Shown: in pieces, positions 1-5,323 of the stretch
Layout: each line of letters opens with the position of its first letter
Position numbering within the stretch: the stretch's first letter is position 1
Assembly: GCA_009785655.1 (NCBI GenBank)
Contig: WQVW01000064.1
Coordinates: 1 to 7,956 of the forward strand
Reading direction: 5' to 3'
Source of the DNA: Oscillospiraceae bacterium
GTDB taxonomy: Bacteria; Bacillota; Clostridia; Oscillospirales; Oscillospiraceae
Length of the DNA stretch: 7,956 nucleotides
Translations under genes and position numbers: made by a program
The notes under the pieces: model-generated
Told to the model about the DNA's origin: nothing
The model's database searches: none
Seen by the model: the letters and a program-made list of their open reading frames with translations, nothing else

Positions 1-456
1 GAGGCGGAAGGCTTGTGGGTAAAAGTAATACTGGAAGGCGCACCGCAGGATGTGAACGGGGATTTGCTAGACGTTGGCACCATATGCAAAGAACTAAACA
101 CAGCTTGCGACACCGAATATAATGGCACGTTCGGTATTGAGATTGAGCGGGAGAACGGTGCCGGTGAATATATAATAGCCGTCGCAAGTACGCTGCCTGA
201 ACACGGCAGTCTCAAGGAATATATAATTCCGGCACACACATGGGCAGTCTTTCCGGGCAATAACTTCTTTGCAGATGAATATTCAGACGCAGAATCCGCA
301 ATAAAGCTTGAAGAGCGCATTTATACGGAATGGCTGCCCACTTCCGGCTATGAGATCGCCGACCATTTAGATGTGGCATTTATGTTTGCCACGAACGATT
401 TAGCAAATGCGCCTTTTGAGCAGTGGCTACCTGTCAAGAAAATAGATCAGGCTTAA
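1..456 (+). CDS. GyrI-like effector-binding domain, C-terminal part of a transcriptional regulator (5' truncated by window edge)
   Basis: The frame is open from the first base of the window, so the gene is cut at its 5' end; the TTG at 13 is only the first possible start inside the window and has no reason to be the real one. The visible part (about 151 residues) resembles the GyrI-like/AraC_E_bind small-molecule-binding fold: the segment HTWAVFPG followed some 25 residues later by RIYTEWLPTSGYEIAD, and the end FEQWLPVKK, are the usual landmarks of the second half of that domain. In AraC- and MerR-type regulators this domain follows an N-terminal helix-turn-helix and binds a ligand, often a multidrug-like compound; it also occurs alone. 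Which of these applies cannot be seen here because the upstream part is missing. Its TAA stop (454-456) overlaps the stop of the convergent minus-strand gene. Family call is from motif memory; the target genes and ligand are unknown. Confidence 0.72.
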   Translation, partial: EAEGLWVKVILEGAPQDVNGDLLDVGTICKELNTACDTEYNGTFGIEIERENGAGEYIIAVASTLPEHGSLKEYIIPAHTWAVFPGNNFFADEYSDAESAIKLEERIYTEWLPTSGYEIADHLDVAFMFATNDLANAPFEQWLPVKKIDQA

Positions 457-914
457 CCTAACGGCTGCAACCCCAACAATAGCATCGCGCCGGAGCAGGC
501 CAGTGATTCATCGACACTGCCGCAGGTGCGGATTTTGAACTCCTGCCTCTCCAGAATGCCGCCATCGGCCGTGACAAGCTCACGCTGCAAGGCAAGTACA
601 CAAACATCCTCGCCGATTGACGACAGCGTGAGTGTATCTTTCGGATTCATGCCGTATGTCACAATGCATCTAGTCTCTGCAAATCGAGGTGCAAAGCCGC
701 CGGGGGTTAGCAGAATTCCGCACCGCAATCGCGGCCTTGATTCCGCATGAAATCGGCAACTTGGGGAGACGACGACAATATCCGCATCGTGACGATCAAA
801 CTCCGCCTCCGGAAGAATATGCGTGACAAAAACATCCCCGCTCAATCGCGCGACTTGACTGCCAATGACGCGTGTAAAACTCTCCCCGGCGGATTCGATG
901 ACAATGAGATTCAT
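453..914 (-). CDS. Unrecognised 153-residue protein, second gene of a two-gene unit
   Basis: I do not recognise a named function. The ATG at 912-914 is well supported by an AGAGGGGG Shine-Dalgarno about nine bases upstream, and the start lies only five bases past the stop of the membrane-protein gene, so the two are almost certainly co-translated. The product looks soluble: no signal peptide and no convincing membrane helix. It begins with a short beta-strand-like MNLIVIES, has an alternating hydrophobic stretch ADIVVVSPS near residues 44-52, and a block TYGMNPKDTLTLSSIG near 86-101 followed by a QREL/LERQEF stretch near 109-126. That block faintly recalls the C-terminal part of Mur-ligase-like proteins and a set of uncharacterised Clostridia proteins, but there is no ATP-binding P-loop, so enzymatic ligase activity is not supported. 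Cysteines are rather frequent. The stop (453-455) overlaps the stop of the convergent plus-strand gene. Confidence 0.72.
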   Translation of the reverse strand: MNLIVIESAGESFTRVIGSQVARLSGDVFVTHILPEAEFDRHDADIVVVSPSCRFHAESRPRLRCGILLTPGGFAPRFAETRCIVTYGMNPKDTLTLSSIGEDVCVLALQRELVTADGGILERQEFKIRTCGSVDESLACSGAMLLLGLQPLG

Positions 915-919
915 TATAT

Positions 920-1315
920 CTAGCCCCCTCTTCTTTGTCTTTTCGTTCTATCAATCACTTCTAAAATCTTTATTGTGGGGATTGACAACAGCACCCAAAG
1001 CAGCGAAAAACTCAGACTGATCTGCCCCATCAGGTTCATCCGCATGTGGGAATAATCCCAGACGTTGAGACCGAGCCATATGTTGACCACCGCGCCCGCG
1101 ATAAATTCCGCGGTGGTGATTAATGCGCCCGCGGCAATCCACTTTTTCCATGGGGCAACGCGGCTTTTTGTGGCAATGATGTTCAGGAGGACAACACATA
1201 ATCCACCCACGAAAAACATGGACAAATGCGTCCGCTGGCGAAACAAAAGCTCCAACATACAATAGACAATCCCGCCAGTCAGAAAGATTAAAACGTAAAC
1301 AGATACGGTTTTCAT
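920..1315 (-). CDS. Small four-helix membrane protein, PF06541-like ("putative ABC transporter permease" family)
   Basis: The frame could be extended to a TTG at 1432, but that lies inside the terminator hairpin of the upstream gene, so I place the start at the ATG at 1313-1315, giving 131 residues, the usual size for this family. The N-terminus MKTVSVYVLIFLTGG then begins directly with a membrane helix. Helices fall roughly at residues 4-24, 30-48, 58-80 and 95-116. Family-like features are Glu22 in the first helix, the TH pair at 29-30, TAEFIAG around 68-74, VWDYS at 85-89 and NLMGQISLSFSLLW at 94-107; the tail is strongly basic (RTKRQRR), consistent with a cytoplasmic C-terminus. The 'ABC permease' name in databases is weakly founded; no ATPase or partner is next to it, and the true role is unknown. 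A Shine-Dalgarno is poor (AGG about 14 bases upstream), so the start rests on family length and the terminator position. Confidence 0.78.
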   Translation of the reverse strand: MKTVSVYVLIFLTGGIVYCMLELLFRQRTHLSMFFVGGLCVVLLNIIATKSRVAPWKKWIAAGALITTAEFIAGAVVNIWLGLNVWDYSHMRMNLMGQISLSFSLLWVLLSIPTIKILEVIDRTKRQRRGG

Positions 1316-1399
1316 GTGGTTTATGATTGCCTGATGGAAACTGGCTATCCGACTCATCGAAATCTGTAACGAAGATGTAACGTGTCTCACGCACAAATA

Positions 1400-1441
1400 A
1401 AAACCCCCTTGAAACTCAAAACCAGGTTTCAAGGGGGTTTT
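1400..1441 (-). terminator. Strong intrinsic terminator after the decarboxylase-like gene
   Basis: A perfect 16-bp stem (1400-1415 with 1426-1441) encloses a 10-base loop. The GC-rich core CCCCC/GGGGG is flanked by A/T pairs, and in minus-strand reading the hairpin is followed by a T-rich TATTTG run. It starts only about a dozen bases beyond the stop of the gene ending at 1453. Because the stem ends in AAAA/TTTT on both sides it may also stop plus-strand transcription. Confidence 0.9.
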
Positions 1442-1452
1442 CTTGTAGCTTC

Positions 1453-2454
1453 TTATACGCCAAATTTTTCCTTGTTATATTGCGCGATTTCATCGGTCAT
1501 AATCGGCTCAACATGCTTGTAGATCACATCTCCCGGGCCACCGTAGGTGAACGAGACGATGAAGTTCCCCGCCGATGTATACGTTTCGCAAGCCCGGCGC
1601 GTCTCGGCACGGATTTGCGCGTCTGTGGCATCCGGCAAATCGATTTTGGACATATCGCAACCGCCCATCAACACCATGCGACCGTCAATTTCCTTCTGCA
1701 ATCTCAGAATATCATTTTCTGGGAGCACGCCTTGCCAGATATCGATACCGATGTCAATCATGTCCTCAACAATCGGCTCACAGAACGAGTCGGAGTGGTG
1801 CAGGATGAGGACGCCCGCATCGGTCAGGACTTTGTAAATCTTCGTATATTGCGGCTTGATAAACTCGCGCCACACGTCCGGACTCACGAACAGGCTGTGT
1901 TTGCTGCCCCAGTCATCGTGAGAGAGCACGATATCCGGCTTCAGGTATTTGACCAGCAGCTCCATATACGTGCGGCGATATTCGCCGATCACCTCGCAAA
2001 GTTCCTGCATTGCCTCCGGCTCCAGCAGGAAGTTCATCAGCATATCCTCGAATCCCATCAGGAAGTGCAGCTGCTCGAACAATCCGGTCGGCGCGATGAC
2101 CATTGAGAGTTTGCCCTTCGCGCGGATCTCTTCCTGCGTTTTAATGGCCTCTTCCCAACCAGCGGAGCAATTGGCAACAAGAGCCGGCACATTCACATAC
2201 TCCCGCCATTTTGTAATATCGGGCAGAACCTTGTCATCGTCCGTCACATGCGGCATACCGGAAATCTGATCCGCCGGCCAGGTAATCAGCGTCCCCCAAC
2301 GGTCGCGCGTGTCTTTTCCTTTTTCCCGGTTCCCATTTGTGAACGCCACAAGCGGGTCAAGCATCAGCTCAAACGGCTCCCACATGTTAACAAGTCTATC
2401 CGGCTTTCCGCCTTTTTTCATTGTTTCTAAAAAATTGTCTTTAATACTCAGCAC
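1453..2454 (-). CDS. Uroporphyrinogen decarboxylase (URO-D) superfamily protein, probably not a heme enzyme
   Basis: A protein of 333 residues from the GTG at 2452-2454. I prefer this start because AGGAGG lies eight bases upstream, whereas the ATG six bases earlier is only two bases from it; the protein then begins MLSIKDNFLETMKKGGKPDR, the normal opening of this family. The sequence has the superfamily's TIM-barrel pattern: APTGLFEQLHFLMGFEDM near 121-139, the SHDDWG segment near 178-183, HHSDSF at 219-224, IDIWQGVLPENDI at 237-249 and MGGCDMSK near 263-270. True HemE enzymes carry an N-terminal arginine-rich PxWxMRQAGR motif, which is absent. Zinc-dependent corrinoid methyltransferases of the same superfamily (MtaA/MtbA type) use a His-x-Cys pair plus a later Cys; here the corresponding stretch reads His-Ser-Asp, though a Cys follows in GGCD. 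The substrate is therefore unknown. No corrinoid protein or heme gene is adjacent; it appears to be a single-gene unit with its own promoter and terminator. Confidence 0.85.
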   Translation of the reverse strand: MLSIKDNFLETMKKGGKPDRLVNMWEPFELMLDPLVAFTNGNREKGKDTRDRWGTLITWPADQISGMPHVTDDDKVLPDITKWREYVNVPALVANCSAGWEEAIKTQEEIRAKGKLSMVIAPTGLFEQLHFLMGFEDMLMNFLLEPEAMQELCEVIGEYRRTYMELLVKYLKPDIVLSHDDWGSKHSLFVSPDVWREFIKPQYTKIYKVLTDAGVLILHHSDSFCEPIVEDMIDIGIDIWQGVLPENDILRLQKEIDGRMVLMGGCDMSKIDLPDATDAQIRAETRRACETYTSAGNFIVSFTYGGPGDVIYKHVEPIMTDEIAQYNKEKFGV

Positions 2455-2490
2455 TGACATTGCCTCCTGATCATTAATTTTGATAACAGT

Positions 2491-2519
2491 ATTATACATG
2501 GTTTTTGGGTTTTGCACAA
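2491..2519 (-). promoter_or_regulatory. Sigma-70-type promoter of the URO-D-like gene
   Basis: On the minus strand a perfect TATAAT (plus-strand 2491-2496) stands 17 bases from TTGTGC (2514-2519), which keeps only the TTG of the ideal -35 box. The predicted transcript starts near 2484, leaving about 30 untranslated bases that include the AGGAGG site. The promoter lies inside the in-frame upstream extension of the gene, which argues against the longer starts at 2517 and 2499. Confidence 0.7.
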
Positions 2520-2524
2520 TAAAA

Positions 2525-2549
2525 ATGGGAACGTTTCACACGCTCCCAT
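2525..2549 (-). terminator. Intrinsic terminator after proA
   Basis: A nine-base-pair stem (2525-2533 with 2541-2549, one G-U pair) and a seven-base loop are followed on the minus strand by five T residues (2520-2524 region). It lies 14 bases past the proA stop and ends the pro genes. The T run directly abuts the -35 region of the next gene's promoter. Confidence 0.82.
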
Positions 2550-2562
2550 AAACTTTTTTCGG

Positions 2563-3810
2563 TTATCTTGTCTGCCCGTCGCCATAGATTACGAATTTTG
2601 ATGACGTCAATTGCGCCAATCCCATCGGGCCTCTCGCGTGCATTTTTTGCGTTGATATGCCAATCTCCGCGCCGAGGCCGAATTCGCCGCCGTCGGTGAA
2701 TGCTGTCGATGCGTTCACGTACACCGCCGCCGCATCGATCTCGTCCATGAATCGGCGTGAGGCTGTATAATCGTTCATGACAATCGCCTCAGAGTGCTTG
2801 GATCCGTATTTGTTGATATGCGCAATTGCCTCATCAAGCCCCATAACCACTTTGACAGCCAGAATATAGTCAAGGAATTCCGTATAAAAATCCTCATCAG
2901 TCGCAGGTTTGACAGATTCACCAAGTATTTCCACCGTCTCCGCACATCCACGGAGTTCAACGTTCTTTGTGTCCATCAGATTTTTCGCCATAGGCAGAAA
3001 CTCACGGGCAATCTCCCTGTCCACAAGCAGTGTCTCCGCCGCATTGCAGACTGATACGCGCCGGCACTTGGCGTTGAATATGATCTCCGCCGCCATGCTC
3101 AGATCCGCCGTGGATTCAACATACACATGGCAATTGCCGACACCGGTTTCAATCACCGGGACTTTCGAGTTCGCCACGACGTGATTAATAAGCCCCGCAC
3201 CGCCTCTGGGAATCAGCACATCTATATATTCTGAGAGATTCATCAGCGCATTTACACTGTCTCGCGTTGTATCCTGTACCAGTGATACAGAGTCTTCCGG
3301 CAACCCGGCCGCTTTGATCGCCTCTCGCATGATCGTGACGAACGCGTTGTTGGAGTTGAACGCTTCTTTTCCGCCGCGCAACATCACGGCGTTGCCCGCT
3401 TTCAGGCAGAGTACCGCGGCATCCACCGTCACATTCGGGCGAGATTCGTATATGATTGCAATCACACCCAGCGGCACGGTTTTGCGGCCTATAGACAGCC
3501 CGTTGGGTCGTGTTTCAAGTTTATCAACTTGGCCGATTGGGTCAGTCAGTGCCACGACTTCGCGCACGCCTTGGGCAATTGCGTCAATCCGCCCGGCGTC
3601 TAACATCAGACGATCCATCAGTGATGGTGACATGCCATTTTCACGGGCGGCGTCCATATCAAGCTTGTTTGCTTCAATAATAACCTGCTTATTCGCTTCG
3701 AGAGCATCCGCGATGTGAATAAGCGCGGCGTTTTTGATTTTCGTGGAACTTGTCATCAGCACCATCGCGGCGGATTTCGCCCGTGCGCCTTGGGTTTCTA
3801 TCGCGGTCAT
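2563..3810 (-). CDS. proA: Gamma-glutamyl phosphate reductase (glutamate-5-semialdehyde dehydrogenase)
   Basis: Second enzyme of proline synthesis: NADPH-dependent reduction of gamma-glutamyl phosphate to glutamate 5-semialdehyde, in the cytoplasm. The 415 residues match the normal length of ProA. It has the aldehyde-dehydrogenase-type fold, with PLGVIAIIYESRPNVTVDAA at 113-132, LKAGNAVMLRGGKEA at 136-150, DVLIPRGGAGLINHV at 197-211 and ETGVGNCHVYV at 221-231. The catalytic cysteine is Cys255 in SVCNAAETLLV. C-terminal landmarks are GSKHSEAIV at 336-344, VYVNASTAFTDGGEFGLGAEIGIST at 363-387 and the ending HARGPMGLAQLTSSKFVIYGDGQTR. A second cysteine, Cys249 in AKCRRVSVC, stands six residues before the catalytic one where relatives usually have Thr or Val; this looks neutral. 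The ATG is preceded by AAGGAGGG at a seven-base spacing. It follows proB after 21 bases and is surely in the same transcript. Confidence 0.97.
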   Translation of the reverse strand: MTAIETQGARAKSAAMVLMTSSTKIKNAALIHIADALEANKQVIIEANKLDMDAARENGMSPSLMDRLMLDAGRIDAIAQGVREVVALTDPIGQVDKLETRPNGLSIGRKTVPLGVIAIIYESRPNVTVDAAVLCLKAGNAVMLRGGKEAFNSNNAFVTIMREAIKAAGLPEDSVSLVQDTTRDSVNALMNLSEYIDVLIPRGGAGLINHVVANSKVPVIETGVGNCHVYVESTADLSMAAEIIFNAKCRRVSVCNAAETLLVDREIAREFLPMAKNLMDTKNVELRGCAETVEILGESVKPATDEDFYTEFLDYILAVKVVMGLDEAIAHINKYGSKHSEAIVMNDYTASRRFMDEIDAAAVYVNASTAFTDGGEFGLGAEIGISTQKMHARGPMGLAQLTSSKFVIYGDGQTR

Positions 3811-3831
3811 AAATATGCCCTCCTTTTGATT

Positions 3832-4617
3832 TCACAGCGTGAACAATGTGCCTACCCCGTCCCCATGTGCGGCAGCATACAGATTTTCCGGATTTGATCC
3901 GTTGGTGATAGTCGTATCAATTCCAGCCTCTCCCGCTATGCGCGCGGCGATTAGCTTCGTCGCCATCCCGCCGGTGCCAAGGCTGCTGCCGACACCGCCG
4001 GCAATCCCGATAATCTTTTCGTCAATGTCCGTCACCACCGGAATCAACTTCGCGTCCGGATTTTTACGCGGATCAGAGTCATACAGCCCGTCAATGTCTG
4101 AGAGGATGACGAGCAAGTCAGCCTCCACAAGTGCCGCGACATAGGCCGACAACGTGTCGTTATCCCCGAAAATCCTGTGTTCGGATTCAATTTCCTCTAT
4201 ACAAACAGAGTCGTTCTCGTTGACAATCGGAATAACGCCCATTTTAAGCAGTGCGTCAAATGTCCCGCGCAGATTCTGCTTCACTGTCGGCCTGTCAATA
4301 TCGTCGCGTGTCAGCAACACCTGACCGACTGTTGCGCCATATTCGCCGAACAGTTTATCGTAAATATGCATAAGCTCCAGCTGTCCCACGGCGGCGACAG
4401 CCTGTTTTACACGGATTTCAGAAGGCCGCGCATCCAGCCCAAGCTTCGCCACCCCCGCGCCTATCGCGCCGGATGTGACTAAAATAACTTGATGCCCTTC
4501 GTTTTTTATGTCAGTCAACGCACGGGAGAGTGCTTCAATATTCCGAAAATTCAACCCCTTGCCGCCATGACAGAGCGTTGATGTGCCGACTTTGAAAACT
4601 ATGCGCTTTTTCTCCAT
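3832..4617 (-). CDS. proB: Glutamate 5-kinase, short form without PUA domain
   Basis: First and feedback-controlled step of proline synthesis: ATP-dependent phosphorylation of glutamate to gamma-glutamyl phosphate, which ProA uses directly. I choose the ATG at 4615-4617 (261 residues) because GGGAGG is six bases upstream; the ATG two codons earlier (4623) practically touches that site. The amino-acid-kinase fold is complete: KVGTS at 9-13, VTSGAIGAG at 47-55, PIVNENDSV at 130-138, IFGDNDTLSA at 149-158, ILSDIDGLYDSDPR at 171-184 and GTGGMATK at 214-221. The protein stops just after the kinase domain (GVGTLF), so the C-terminal PUA domain of the roughly 370-residue Escherichia coli enzyme is missing; short forms are known in many bacteria. 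proC is not in the window. No clear promoter is visible in the 89 bases between this start and the end of ppa, so read-through from upstream is possible. Confidence 0.96.
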   Translation of the reverse strand: MEKKRIVFKVGTSTLCHGGKGLNFRNIEALSRALTDIKNEGHQVILVTSGAIGAGVAKLGLDARPSEIRVKQAVAAVGQLELMHIYDKLFGEYGATVGQVLLTRDDIDRPTVKQNLRGTFDALLKMGVIPIVNENDSVCIEEIESEHRIFGDNDTLSAYVAALVEADLLVILSDIDGLYDSDPRKNPDAKLIPVVTDIDEKIIGIAGGVGSSLGTGGMATKLIAARIAGEAGIDTTITNGSNPENLYAAAHGDGVGTLFTL

Positions 4618-4662
4618 TTGCATACCTCCCGTCCGTGAAACTTTTGTATTTTTTAAGGCTGA

Positions 4663-4687
4663 CGAGGGCTCACTGTGCGCCCCTGCA
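4663..4687. repeat. Degenerate copy of a short TGYAGGGGCG palindromic repeat
   Basis: Read on the minus strand, this stretch opens with TGCAGGGGCG and contains an imperfect inverted repeat (AGGG-C and GCCCT around a short loop). The opening matches, with one base change, the opening of the perfect hairpin on the other side of ppa (5309 downwards). It lies between ppa and proB. I read it as a decayed member of the same repeat family; its stem is too weak for me to call it a terminator. Confidence 0.4.
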
Positions 4688-4706
4688 TAGCGATTTCGAT
4701 TAATAA

Positions 4707-5252
4707 CTAATATCCATACTTCGCAAAATGGAGCTTATATTCCTCCATTGTTTTTTCCACTATTTTTACCGCTTCGCCTCTGCTCACGACTTCAGAGACT
4801 GCGGTTTCTTTATTTTCCAGTTTTTTATACACAGCGAAAAAGTGTTTCATCTCATCGAATACGTGTTCAGGCAATTCCGATATATCGTGATAGCCGTTAT
4901 AGCGCGGATCCGTATGCGGCAACGCGATAATCTTCTCATCCAATGAATCTCCGTCAGTCATTATAATCGCGCCGATCGGATAGCAGTGGACAAGCGTCAT
5001 TGGTAAAATCGGCTCTGAACAGAGGACTAGCACGTCCAGCGGGTCACTGTCGTCAGCGAACGTGCGCGGGATAAACCCGTAATTCGCCGGGTAGATTGTG
5101 CTTGTATACAACACACGATCCAGGATAAGCAAACCGGTTTCCTTATCCAGCTCATACTTCATTTTGGAGCCTTCGGAGATTTCTATTACAGCGACAAAAT
5201 CCTCCGGATTGATCCTGTCATGGTCTATGTTGTGCCATATGTTACTGCTCAC
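4707..5252 (-). CDS. ppa: Inorganic pyrophosphatase, soluble family I
   Basis: Cytoplasmic magnesium-dependent hydrolysis of pyrophosphate to two phosphates, which pulls forward nucleotide, tRNA-charging and coenzyme synthesis. The 181 residues from the GTG at 5250-5252 have the usual family I length. The fold's key parts are present: IEISEGSKMKYELD at 23-36 (Glu24, Lys30), RVLYTSTIYPANYGFIPRT at 46-64, the signature DSDPLDV at 68-74 with three metal-binding aspartates, DEKIIA at 105-110, DPRYN at 115-119 and FFAVYKKLE at 138-146. A GTG four codons earlier (5264) is also in frame, but it overlaps the probable Shine-Dalgarno AAGGAAGTG, so I favour the downstream one; the family normally begins close to NIWHDI. 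It follows hppA on the same strand with a hairpin between. Family II (DHH-type) enzymes, common in many Firmicutes, are unrelated to this one. Confidence 0.95.
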   Translation of the reverse strand: MSSNIWHNIDHDRINPEDFVAVIEISEGSKMKYELDKETGLLILDRVLYTSTIYPANYGFIPRTFADDSDPLDVLVLCSEPILPMTLVHCYPIGAIIMTDGDSLDEKIIALPHTDPRYNGYHDISELPEHVFDEMKHFFAVYKKLENKETAVSEVVSRGEAVKIVEKTMEEYKLHFAKYGY

Positions 5253-5280
5253 TTGAAAATACACTTCCTTAAAAATAAAT

Positions 5281-5309
5281 TGCAGGGGCGGCTTTTAGCC
5301 GCCCCTACA
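5281..5309 (-). terminator. Strong hairpin between hppA and ppa: terminator or attenuator, also a repeat-family palindrome
   Basis: Arms 5281-5293 and 5297-5309 pair over 13 positions with a single C/A mismatch and a three-base loop; the core GGGGCGGCT/AGCCGCCCC is very stable. On the minus strand it follows the hppA stop by 14 bases and is followed by ATTTATTTTTAAGG, a broken T run, so it may end or thin out hppA transcription before ppa. The T tract is not perfect and merges into the ppa Shine-Dalgarno. Its outer sequence (TGYAGGGGCG) resembles short palindromic repeats that I recall as scattered in Clostridia genomes; this recall is unverified. Confidence 0.7.
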
Positions 5310-5323
5310 GTCAGGGTACGATG

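Noticed and set aside
526..750. A 74-residue plus-strand frame inside the unknown soluble gene
   Set aside because: No ribosome site and fully inside a gene with a strong one on the opposite strand.
951..1394. A second minus-strand frame overlapping the membrane protein
   Set aside because: It lacks membrane pattern or family motifs, while the other frame shows four hydrophobic helices and PF06541-like motifs.
1480..2106. A 208-residue plus-strand frame opposite the URO-D-like gene
   Set aside because: It is an antisense shadow; the minus-strand frame has clear family motifs, promoter, ribosome site and terminator.
1453..2454. Calling the URO-D-like gene hemE
   Set aside because: The N-terminal arginine motif of true uroporphyrinogen decarboxylases is missing and no heme gene is nearby.
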